This document shows, in pieces, positions 1 through 10,926 of a stretch of DNA of 64,000 nucleotides. The stretch comes from Pseudocercospora fijiensis CIRAD86. Lineage: Eukaryota > Ascomycota > Dothideomycetes > Mycosphaerellales > Mycosphaerellaceae. Under the pieces are notes generated by a model. The model worked only from the letters and a program-made list of their open reading frames with translations, searched no databases and was not told where the DNA came from. The first letter of the stretch is position 1, and each line of letters opens with the position of its first letter. Both the position numbers and the translations under genes were made by a program. Location: NCBI RefSeq assembly GCF_000340215.1, contig NW_006921537.1, forward strand, positions 2,259,011 through 2,323,010, written 5' to 3'.

Positions 1-1559
1 CCCGGTCGCAAATAAATATCTTAGTAACTCGCTAAGATCGTTCTTAGATAGACGTAAGATATTAGGCTGCCTACGTTTCTATAGTCTACTAGCATTTCCT
101 AGGAAGTAGTAAAACTCGCTTAGATTTCTTATAGGTAACTATAAGGAGCGTATCGAAACCTTCGTTAGTAGGCGGGAGTCCTATAATCTAATCTACCGTT
201 TAGACGTCTATAGGAAGTCGATACTTCGAGTCTATTAGGTTAAGCTAGCCGTAGGGCTTATACCGAGTCGATTAGTTCGCCTTATATATATTATACTAAT
301 CGATATATCGCTCTAAATATCGACGATAGTTCCTAATATAGAAACTAGCGTTAACCCGATCGAGCGTACGCTAGAACTCCGTATAATACCTTAGGTCGTA
401 CACTATCTTAAAGATCTCGTAAATAAGAGCGAAAGGAATATATAATTAAGAGTAATATAAAATTAGGTCGACGTAGTAGATAAGGCTGTCTTCCTAAAAG
501 AATCTAATACTATATAAGGACTTTAGGTCTATAGGAACGTCGTCTAGTCTCTTAAGCGCGTTCTATATACTACGAGTAGCCGTATCCTCCGAAGAGCGGA
601 GAGAAGGCGGTTTTAGGAGATAGGCGGGCGTCGCCTTAGGATAGACCTATAGTCCGCTATTATCTTTAGGCTAGGCGGCTTCGAGGTATACGGATCTTCG
701 CTTAAGCTCTCTATTTCGCTCGCGTTTCTACTTCCTCCTCGCCTACCGGTTTAATATTCGATCTAGCTAAGGTTACTATTCCTATATATACGCTATCTCG
801 ATAGACTAGAGGACAGAGAGTAAACGTCTCTATAGGCGGTCTTCCTAATAGGCCTATCTTAGCTAGGTTTTAAAGTCGTCGGATAGCGATATAACTGTTT
901 CTATATAGTAGTTAGGTTCTTTCTAAAGACTATAGAAAAAGGCGGGGATCTTATCGTAGGCCTAGTATTTATATCTATCGAGTTGCGAAAGAAAACACTT
1001 AGTATAGTCGATCCTAGACGGGGATGCTATATTAACTAATACTATAGTAGGAAGAACGGGAATACTTAGATAAAAGTTAGGTAAGGCTAAGGACCTTAGC
1101 CTAGGATCTAGGCGAGCGGATATAGTATTAGTCTTTAGCGTAGCCCGATTCTAGGTATCGTTTATATCTTATCTAGATCTATCTATAATATATACTTTTC
1201 CTATACTACTCCCGATATCGTCGATAGACGTAGGGTTCCGTAGTATTTCTAATATTAGCGCCCTTACTATTATTACGGGAATCTCGTCGAGGCCGCTTAT
1301 ATTAAGGTTATACCGATTAGGAGAGCTCGCGCCTTACAATTAGAAGAGTATATTAGGAGCGATATAATTCCTATCCGGCCTATAAATAATATCGAGGTTT
1401 ATAAACTAGGAAATATATACCGCGGCTTAGATAATTCGGCGATTTAGGCTAGCCGTAGATACCGTCGTCGCGATCTACGTCTTCTTAGCTATCGTAGTAA
1501 CTATACTATAGTCGGTAACTACGATAGTCTTTAGCGCGGAATCTACTATATAAGAGGCC

Positions 1560-2800
1560 CTTTTAATTACCTATACTACTTCGAATAATTCGAGTTCTAT
1601 AGGCTAGTAGCGGGCTTCGGCCCCGGTAAGTATATAGCTAGCAAACCCTAAGACTTTAAGTCTATTACGCGGGAATTGCTTAGATCTCTATAGCTAGGTA
1701 GTACTATTAACGAAATCTAAAACTATATCGTCTCTATAAGTTACTAGTTCGGGCTCCTCGTATTCTATATCTAAGTCTCTATAGACTTAGTAGTATATTA
1801 CCCCGATTCCGAATTCCTTAGATATATTAACGTCGATATAGAGGGTAGACTTAGGGTTAAAATGCTAAAGAAACCCTCGGTACTCTTCCGACTATATCGA
1901 CTATATAATTTCCTAAGTGGTATTTACTTCGTTAGTCTATTAGAGGCGCGCGCCCCGTATTTAAGCGCGTCGCTTACTTCCTTTCGTTTAGATAGCCTAG
2001 TAATCCTTTATAGCCGCGACTTTCGCCTATTATAGCGGTAGGGTTATTCTTCCGTAGTATAGTATCGTAGACCTAAGGTAGCCTACTAGTCCGAGATATT
2101 GCTCGAGTTATTCGGCGTTAGTAGGTTTTTCTAATTCCCGTAGTACTACGAGTCGGTCCGCTTACGTTACGAAGCCTTTTCCGTCTACTTCTCTACCTAG
2201 GATTTTTATAGAAGGGAATCCTAAGAAGGCCTTTTCTAGTTCTAAACTAAACTATATCTTATCTATTTTTTTAAATACGCGATTAAGTAAATCTCGGTAG
2301 GACTTTAGGTCTACTAAGCCGAGAACTATATCGTTAATATACCTATTTACTATATCGCCGAATTCCCGTAGAGTACGGTCGAGTAGTCTTTATATATACT
2401 ATACGCTATTATAGTAACCTATAGTAGCGACTTTTAGATATTCCTATCCCCGTATAGTATTAATAGTAAATTTCTAGCGATCCTTTTCCGCGACTACGAA
2501 CTAGTAGAATATAGATCTTATATCTATAATAGAAATATACTTATAGCCGCGTAATTTTGCGATAATATCGTCCTAGAGTAGTAGCGGGTAGGTATCTTTC
2601 TAGGATATACTATTAAGGCCTCGGATATCGATTACTACGCGCGGCTTTCTATATATAGTACTATCGTCGCGGAAAAGAGTTCTCTAAACTATAAAGACTA
2701 GCTATACTAGCGGCGATAGCTTTTTACTATAGGCTATTTTGCCTTAAGTATAAAGCTTATTAAACTGCTTATTTACCTCTATATTGTCCTTATTAGATAT
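1560..2800 (-). pseudogene. Ty3/gypsy pol remnant (reverse transcriptase and RNase H)
   Basis: Conceptual reading of the minus strand through TAG/TAA stops shows a reverse transcriptase fingers/palm region near 2800-2100, with an RVVIDIRGLN-like stretch followed by TYPL. The active-site neighbourhood reads INDIV near 2325-2340. An RNase H start (IDVNISKEFGIGV-like) lies near 1845-1790 and YQPIELE-like residues near 1600. The order and spacing fit Ty3/gypsy pol. Dozens of stops make it dead. Sequence on both sides (about 600-1560 and 2800-5480) is probably the rest of the element (integrase side and protease side), but I could not assign domains there with confidence. Confidence 0.7.
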
Positions 2801-5550
2801 ACGGTAGACCTTACTATTAAACTTCTCGTTTTCCTAGCCTAATTTAAGTAGGAGCTCTAGCTATCTATCTTTAGGAAGATCGATCGTCGTACCCCGATCT
2901 ATCTATAGTTAGAGGTATTTCTCTACGATAGACCTAATGTCTAAGGCTGCCGCGGTATCTAGATTCGCTATATAGATCGTTACTCTAGCCGAGGCCGTAA
3001 TAGTAGCTATCCCTATATCTACTAAGATCTTCGTAGTATTAGAAGGGCAGTCTAGGTCTATTAAGTCTATCTCGTCGTTTTCGCTAAGTCCGTAAATAGT
3101 AGGTTAAGATTTACGGATCTACCGGAATTATAGACCTACTCTAGCCTAATCGCGATTTATAGAGTCTCTAGCTAGAGGCGGAATTAACTAAAGCTAGCCT
3201 ATAGCGTTGCTTTAAAAAACTGCTAGGGACCGTAGGTCTATTAATTCGGATATATAGTAAAGCTTATTTATTAGTCGTAGATCTCGTCTAAGAGGCGTAC
3301 CGCTAATCTTACGCTCTATCGACCTAGGGTCGGTATCGAACTCGTCGATCTAGTAGAAGTTATCTAGCTATAGTTCCTATAATTCGCTTATACTTCGATA
3401 TCGCTAAATAATTAAGTCGTTATCGTAGCTAAGGTTACGGACCTATATCGCTAGTATCTCTAGTCCGGCTATATAGACGTATGCTACCGCTATATTAGGG
3501 AGGCCTAGTAGATTTAGCGCGAAGAGGAAGTCCCTATTTACGTCCTTTAGAGCGTCGGCTTTATCGATTTATACCTTAGCTATAACGGCTATACGTAGTA
3601 GCACTCTTAGTCTATCTATAGACTTAATATTAGCGCATAGGAAACGATTAGATTTTAGCGAACTAGCGATCGGTATAAGCGCGCCGTCGTTTCCTATTAT
3701 CTCGATATATCTAGCGCTTATATAGATAATAAATCCTATAGGCGTTATAATATCTATCCCGAGGAGTATATTATAGAGTAAGTTTAGTATTACCCTTACT
3801 AGCTATTTAATATAGGCTAGAGCGGGTAACTAAGAATACCTAGCGAAGATAGGAAAGTATATCGATAAATTAATCTATTACTCGTACTATATACTTCTAG
3901 CTAAACTACGGAATTCTAGAGGTTGCTTAAGATACTAAATATCGTCTTACCCTAGTTATATAGTTAGCTACCCCCGGTCTATTATAGATGCTTTAGTACT
4001 AGTATCGAGGTAAACGCGCTTAAAATCCCCTTCCGAAGAAAGGGCGTAGTTCGCTTCGACGATATCGTAATATCTAAAGGTATAAGCTAGGTCTCCCGGA
4101 GGGAGTTTTGCTAAGTAAGGTATAATTTACAATTCCTATTAAGGGCGTTCTCGTATATAATAGACCTATAGTATAAGGTTATTAATAGTACCGAAGGAGC
4201 GCTTTCCTACGCGAGCCTTCCTATCGTCGATAGAGGAAGAAATCTTCGAGGTACTCGATAAAATCGTATAGTACTACGCCTCTTCCGCTAAGGGCGTAGC
4301 CTTAGTCGTTTAGGCGATATAGTAGACTTAGGGCCGCTCCGTAACTAATATTATAGCATTCTAAGCATTTAGCGCGTCTAGATTAATCGGGGACCTCCCG
4401 ATAGTAGTCGCTATACCCGCTAGGATATCTAGTAGTAAATCTAATATATAGATAGAGCTAGGCGTAGTCTGCTATAGAGCGATCGTAGCGGAAGAATCTT
4501 CTATAGGAAAAGCTACGCCCGCTAGTATAGATATATAATCCGCTATAGGGAGGCGCGATACTAATATAGACTAGGATATTTAAGCTTAGATATCTATTAA
4601 TAGACTAGGGGTTGCGGGCTATAGTACTAGAGGTATAGGTATCGATATTTAGCTAGGCTATCTAGCTATAATCGTTATTACTAGGTATAAAGATATTTAC
4701 TTATTTAGTAGTAAGCGACCCGGCGACTTCGGAAGTTCCGCTACCGCTAGGGATTCTAGAATTTCTAGTAGACTTACGGTTTTATACTAGCTAGTAGTAA
4801 CTAGTTTTACTTCTAGCTTAAGGAGTTTCCTAGAGCTAGCTCGTAAAGAATATTCGTACGCTTCCTAGTAGCGTCCTTAGGGTACGTATAATCGAGGTAG
4901 CTATTAAAAAACTTATTAGCCGAGCGAAAAATCTCTCCGTATATATTATAACGCGTTTACCGACCTTCGGGTCGCGTCTTATCGCGTTAAGGCTAGGTAT
5001 TTACCTTAGGTCTACGAACCTACGGCTAGGCGTAGTATACTAGAGTTAACTATAGATTTATAGGAGAAAGAACTTAGTCTTCTTCTACCTCGATACCGCC
5101 GATATCTTCGCCGGCTATATACTAATCCTCGGTCTACTCTCTACCCTCGGCCTAGGTAGTATCGTCGTATTCTAGTTCTTAATAGTTAGTCTCCTACCCT
5201 AGGTCTACTAAATCGTAGAAGAACGTAGCTTTACTATAAGCCTAGGAATTTGCGGGAATACCTTAGCCTCTTATATTTCCGAAATTCGTCTACTATCTCT
5301 AAGGATTCGGATACTATAGGAGACCGCGGGCGTCTACTATTTTCTCGTTTATACTTACGTTTACGCCCTATAGTCTCTAGCGGCTATAGACCTATAATCT
5401 AGGCTAACGGCGTTGCTAGAATATATTAGGTTACTACCGATTATAGGGATTGTTATTTCTAAGAAAAGACGAGCGTCTAGTATTAAAACGAGACCTAGAC
5501 GCGAACCTACGTTACGAAAACTTTTTTACCGATCGCGACGATCCTATCGA

Positions 5551-5596
5551 TAGGATCGCTTAGGATCCTTAGGATCCTTAGGATCCTTAGGATCGT
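5551..5596. repeat. 9-bp minisatellite, TAGGATCCT
   Basis: Three exact tandem copies of TAGGATCCT (5561-5587) flanked by variant units TAGGATCGCT and TAGGATCGT. It lies just inside the left arm of the 5505/6479 inverted repeat. Each unit contains a GGATCC palindrome. Confidence 0.85.
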
Positions 5597-6380
5597 ATAT
5601 TAAAGATCTTGTCTAATAGGATCGCCGCGATCTAGAAATTCCGACTACTCGCGATCCTATCCGATAGGATCCTCGCGATCGCGATTTCGGGACGCCCGTC
5701 CCGAATTCGCGGTAAGGAACGTAAAGACGCGGGATAAGTACTACTACTCTATATACATCTATACTACGAGTATTTCGGGTATTACGTACTTATATAGTCA
5801 ATTTAGCGGTTTCGTAGGTTTTGTTTATAAATAAATTTTTTTCGTTAAGGTTTCGTTAAATGCAGCCGATATTTCGTTAGAGGTTTCTTTCAAAAGCCGA
5901 CGCTTAATAAGCAGAACTTTGAAAAAAAGTACACTCGAAACACTCGAGATTCTTTTCTAGATTCTAAGATAACTACTAGGTATTATAACTTAAAAATTTA
6001 TAATACTCTTATAAGTATATAGAACTTTAAGTTCTATTTTTTAGATTTCTAAAAATAGTAAAGTATAACTTAGAAAAGCTAAAATACTATATTGCTTATT
6101 TCTCTTCCCTAGCTTTAGTTTCGTAGAAAATCTATAAATTTTATATTTTTTTATAATAATATACTAAAAATAGAGTACCTTTCTACTATATTACTAAGCT
6201 ATAACCCTAGTAGAAAAAAAGATAAATTAGAAGCAAAATGTCTAAAAAAGCGATTTTCTTTCCTTTATATCTTTTTATCTAGAAGGTTTACGGCTTAGTA
6301 ATATATGACAAAAATGTTTTATTTTTAGTATAGTATTAGGTAAAAGTCTAACTTTTATAAGTTACCTATTTATCGTTCTA

Positions 6381-6430
6381 GGATCGCTCGGGATCGCTTA
6401 GGATCGCTCGGGATCGCTCGCGATCGCTAG
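6381..6430. repeat. 10-bp minisatellite, GGATCGCTCG
   Basis: About five tandem units of GGATCGCTCG with minor variants (one unit ends CTTA, the last begins CGATCG) immediately inside the right arm of the same inverted repeat. It mirrors the GATC-rich minisatellite in the left arm. Confidence 0.85.
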
Positions 6431-6549
6431 GATCGATAGGATCGTCGCGATCGGAAAAGAAGTTTTCGTAACGTAGGGTCTACGAACCTACCCTATACCG
6501 AATCGCTACGTCGAAAGTTTAACTTACTATTATAGTAGCCGGTAGTAGT

Positions 6550-8230
6550 ACTACCTAGAGGATAAAACTCTACCTATATCGTATAATAGGCTTATATTAT
6601 ATCGATAAGCGTCTAATATATCTATAATAGCGTAGGCGTATTAAGATCGCTATATAGCTCCGGTACGATCTTCCGGAAGATATAGTTAATTTACCCTATA
6701 AGTAACTCCGTACCGCTTTGCTACGCTAAACGTATAACGTTAATAACGAATTCGCTTATACTCTTTCGGGCCGCGACTTCTTCGATACGATATTGTTCCG
6801 ATTCTAATTCGCGCGCCGCGACTAAGGGGTCTAATCGGAACTGCTCGCGTAAGGCTTCCTTCTATCGCTCGATACCTAGGCTAGTTTAAAGGAGCGTACG
6901 TCGATCGTTAGTAAGGCCGTAAAGGTACTAAGCTAAGGTAGAGCCCTAAAGGTATCTATATAGTAATAGACGTAGGGTTGCTACTAGATACTCGCCTACT
7001 TAAATAGCTATATCGAGGCGAGTAATAAAGGTAAAAACGTCTCGATAATAGGCCGTATTACTAATATATATAACTAGGCCTTTGCCCTTACTCTCCGGAA
7101 GGTCCTTATTAAAATACCTAACTTACTTAGGCTTAAACTTATAGGGCGCGACCTCCTAACTAAAGTCCGTAACTAGAGTATAAGGAGGACTAGCGTATAG
7201 TAGAGTATATACGTCGGTAGGCTCGAACCTTAGGTCTATAAAGCCGGCCCGATCTTAGGTAGGCCTAGGATTGCCTTTAGCGCTAAGGCCTCTATAGGCG
7301 TAGCGTTCCGAGCTAATCTCTAGTACGATACTAGCTCGAGCATTCCGATTCTAATTAGCTAGCTACTTAGCTCTAGTCGTACCCTAGCTAGTTCGGCTAC
7401 GTATCGCGTAAAGATTTCTATATCGCTACTACCCCGGTAGCCTAGAATAGTTATTATTCGGTCGTAGGGCCGCTAAGGCGGCGTTATTAGACTATATTAC
7501 CTCTACTAGTTTTCCTACTAATGCCTCTAGCTTATTATATCTAGTATTATTGTTATTAGCGCTAGCGGAGGTATTGTTATTCCTATTATTCCTAGTATTA
7601 GTATTAGTAGTAGCGTTGTTATTAGCGGTAACCTCGTCGTTAAAGTGCCTAGTAGACTTAGTATTCCTCCTTCGACGTCGCTATTCGTCGGTAAGGAACA
7701 ATTTAGGGATACTATTCGTATCGATAGTATAGTGCTATTCTAAGGCTATCGGAGGTAGTGCTCTACTAGCTTCTATACCCTTATCTCTACTTTTGTTCTT
7801 AGCTCTTATAGCCTCCTTATAGCCTTCGTTAAACGCTTGTTAGATTTAGGCCTATATCTCGATCTCGTAAGCCTCGCGCTATTCGTCTAGTGCCCTCTAT
7901 AGACGTATACGATCCGTAGCTCGATTATTATCTACCTTAGTACGTTACTCGGCTAGCTACTAAGCTACCTAGGACTTTATTTATCTAATTTTATCTCGCT
8001 GTTTAGCGCCGGCTATACTATTCGCCGGTACTGTAGATCCTAGAGCCTACTTGCCCGATATATCTTCTCCTTCTAGCTAGGAATCCGGTAGTAAGCTAAG
8101 TATCGAACTGCTAGATACCGAGATTAATAAGCTCTCGCGAGGCTTAGGAGGTAGGTCGTCTTTACGAAAGGTACCGAAATTCTTAAAAACGTTACTTATT
8201 AGCAGGTTGATTTTAAAGGACTCCCTACGT
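6550..8230 (-). pseudogene. Possible retrotransposon gag-like remnant
   Basis: On the minus strand, reading through TAG/TAA stops from about 8230 to 7430 gives a hydrophilic protein-like stretch ending in an Asn/Thr-rich low-complexity run (complement of about 7540-7680). This is followed by a region resembling a capsid-type helical domain. It is on the same strand as, and upstream of, the pol remnant at 1560-2800, as gag would be. No zinc knuckle could be recognised. The identification rests on position and composition only. Confidence 0.35.
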
Positions 8231-9294
8231 CTATTAGGCCTAGCTTAGCCTAAGTTCTCTTCCTCGATTAAGCGGTAGACGCCCTACTTCTCTAGTTATA
8301 GAGGGATATAAACCTTGCGGCGACGTAGCTAATTCTCGCTAGCGGCTAGATTCTCGTCGGTAGACTTAAGATATTCTACTAGCTACTAAGCGAAGTATAG
8401 GCTATCCGACTAGTACGAAGTTAGACGATATACCTATCGGATAGCGGAAAGCGATAGGGAGTTATCGTTAATCTACGAACTAATAATCTTAGCGCGTATC
8501 TAAGGCTTAGGAGTCGCGTTTTTATCTATATCTAGAACGCGGGACTATAACCTTAGGCGACGTAGAGGTTTAGCCTCCTCCGGATCCTCGTACTACTTAG
8601 TAATAGCGATAACTCTATATCTAAGATCCTTCTCGAATAGCTTATTTAGATACTACCTTAGTTTTAAGAAGGCTAATAGTATATATATCGTATAAACTAG
8701 GTAGTATCTATCTTCCTTTAATTCGGGAAGAGTATAATCTTCCTAGGCTATAGGCGGCGGGTCGTTCGGAGATTCCTAGTCCTTCGATACTATAGGCTCT
8801 AGTATTATAATATAGATATTAAGAGGCGGAGCGGGAAACCGCCTCGATATTAACTATAGTTATAGGCGTAGTAGCTATCGTAAGAGTAGTTAGAACCCCC
8901 TACGTCCTTATACTATAAAAAGGGGGAAGTTAGAAGGGTTAGGTACCTAGCTCCTACTAATCCGAACTAACGCTCCTACCTCTAGCAAGTAAGGGTATTA
9001 ATAGAGGGAGCGTAAAGCGCGCCGCGGCGCTAGGCTAGGTCTATCGTCGATCTCTAAGCCGATTCGCCTATAGATCTCGTATATTTTATACTAAATTATA
9101 GCCTCTTTCTTTATAGCGTAGCTACGGCGTTCTATAGTACGGAAAGTAGTATTAGAGTAGTTCGTTAGGATTCTCCTTCGGCGTAAAGGACTTTTCGCCT
9201 TAGAGAGGGGAATAGTAAACTATAGTTTAGATAGTCCGTTTAGAGACAGTTAGTATGTGTTTTTACGCTAGTGCTCGAAGCGAAGCTACTATTT

Positions 9295-9966
9295 TATTAT
9301 ATATCGTATATTATAAAGTAGATAATTATTCTAAGTCTATCTAGACTTAGAGAAGTATATACTATAGGAGGCTAGGGCCTCCTACCTAGCCTATACCTAT
9401 GCCTGCCTTTATAATAAGTACCCTAAGTAAGAGGAAAGCGACCTTTTTAAACTACTTACTACGCTCTATAGATTAGTACGACCGAGCGGTAATAAGAGCC
9501 TACGTAAGGCGCTCGGAAAGCTTACTATAGAGACTTTTAATAGTCTATATCCTACTAATAAGAAAAAGGGCCTCTACTTTCTAGAAATACGCCCTCTATA
9601 GTAAAGAGAACCTAATAACGAGTATCCTAGAGACCCCGTAGTTAGCGAATAGTAGTGCTTCTTATACTCTTACGCGTTAACGACCTAGCTAGAGGAAATA
9701 GGATATTAAGTATTAGCGGGTAAGGAAGAATTAGAATAGCGAGACGAGAAATAGGGGCGTATAGCCTAAAATCTCTTTTATTATATATATAGATACTAAG
9801 TCTACTGTCCGCGTAGTCGTAGACATTTCGGAACTAGGGGATTCTATTATAAAGGTAGGTATAGGTATAGGCTAGGTAGGAGGCCCTAGCCTTCTATAGT
9901 GTGTACTTCTCTAAGCCTAGATAGACTTAGAATAATTATCTACTTTATAATATGCGATATATAATA
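9295..9966. mobile_element. Foldback/MITE-like element with ~122-bp terminal inverted repeats
   Basis: The arms 9295-9417 and 9845-9966 are reverse complements with few mismatches; both include the string TAAAGTAGATAATTATT or its complement and a GGCTAGGGCCTCC core. They enclose about 430 bp without a readable protein. Most arm differences are C/T or G/A at CpA/TpG sites, so the arms were once closer to identical and were hit separately by RIP. Size and structure fit a non-autonomous DNA transposon; no clear target duplication was seen. Confidence 0.75.
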
Positions 9967-10090
9967 TAGACTAGGGCAGACTAGGACGGACTAGGACGAA
10001 GATACTAATAGTAGTCTAGATTAGGGGTCTCCTAGGGTATATACGTACTATTTTTACTATATATAGGCCTATATAGGTAGCTTATAATCT

Positions 10091-10224
10091 AGATTGCTAG
10101 AACTGTTAGATTAGATTAGCTTAGATTGCCTCGATAAGGACTAGATTAGATTGGCTTAGATTGCTAAATAAGCAGAAATTAGCCAGATTATCTTAGCTTA
10201 GATTGCAATCTCAATCCAGATTGC
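10091..10224. repeat. Five dispersed copies of AGATTGC at the block edge
   Basis: The heptamer AGATTGC occurs at 10091, 10123, 10158, 10200 and 10218, usually preceded by CTT and interspersed with TTAGATTAGATT-like runs. The cluster straddles the point where RIP-like composition ends. It is probably the degenerate end of a repeat. Confidence 0.5.
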
Positions 10225-10926
10225 AAGCCGGGCTTGCTTGTAGACCACACTACCGGTACAGTTGCATATCCAACCCGTAAGCTTACCCGTATACAATACA
10301 ACCTGGCTGGCTCTCGCTTGAACGCTTTGCAAGGCATCCATGTATTGGTAAAAACTCAAAGATCCCGAGTCAACGAGCATGAGGATCAAGCTGGTACGGA
10401 TATCTATGCCTGTTAAAGCTTCTCATTCGGTGAGGGAGGTATTTGTCAACTTGGAATCTTTCTTTTGATTGATCACAGCCATGCTCATTTCTGACGCGCT
10501 ATGCGACCTCCTATTTCGCTCTGTCCCATGTCCTGATGATCTTTGGATTCTGGGGCTTGTTCTTTTACCATCAGATGGGTAGGTATGGCTTGCATGCCAC
10601 GTGCGCGTGAAAGTTCTCTTGTTGCGGTACCTGTGATTGACGATGAGGGTATGGGTGGAGGTGTGGGAACCTTTGTGCTTATGCAGGTTCGAGGCTTGGG
10701 AAGGAGAACCTGGTGATCGGCAATAGCAAGAGCATCATCTTGGCTTTCGTCACTGGAAACTTCACTTGTTTGGGTCTAGCGCTCGCTTGGCCTTACGTGA
10801 TGATTATGATCTCGGACCAAGACCTCTCTATTCAGGGTTCCGTCAGACACTCCTCCCCGCTGTTCGCAAGGCACTTGCTTCAATGCCAGACGGTGTGGGC
10901 TTGTAGAAGTCGTCAGGTGAAGGTGC
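10225..10926. other. Intergenic, no gene seen
   Basis: Normal-composition DNA between the left transposon block and the NMA111 stop codon. The short open frames here have no protein-like features. It should contain the 3' UTR and terminator of NMA111. Confidence 0.5.

Larger units (their letters stand above)
5505..6479. repeat. Inverted-repeat pair enclosing an AT-rich spacer
   Basis: The segment 5505-5551 is a near-perfect reverse complement of 6431-6479; both contain ACGTTACGAAAACTT or its complement followed by GATCGCGACGATCCTATCGAT. The arms enclose about 880 bp. The middle (about 5740-6370) is very AT-rich, poor in CpG, and keeps more CpA/TpG than the flanks. It may be a small TIR element inserted between the gag-like and pol remnants of the same strand. 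No target duplication was recognised. Confidence 0.6.
1..10195. repeat. RIP-mutated transposon block, left
   Basis: Gene-free DNA in which CpA and TpG are nearly absent while CpG, TpA and CTAG-type words abound. This is the expected product of repeat-induced point mutation acting on repeats (C to T in CpA context on either strand). No open frame over about 60 codons survives; stops are nearly all TAG or TAA where CAG, CAA or TGG codons would be expected. Reading through those stops reveals retrotransposon fragments, listed separately. The right edge is abrupt: normal CpA/TpG content returns at about 10195-10230. The block runs off the left end of the window. Confidence 0.9.
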
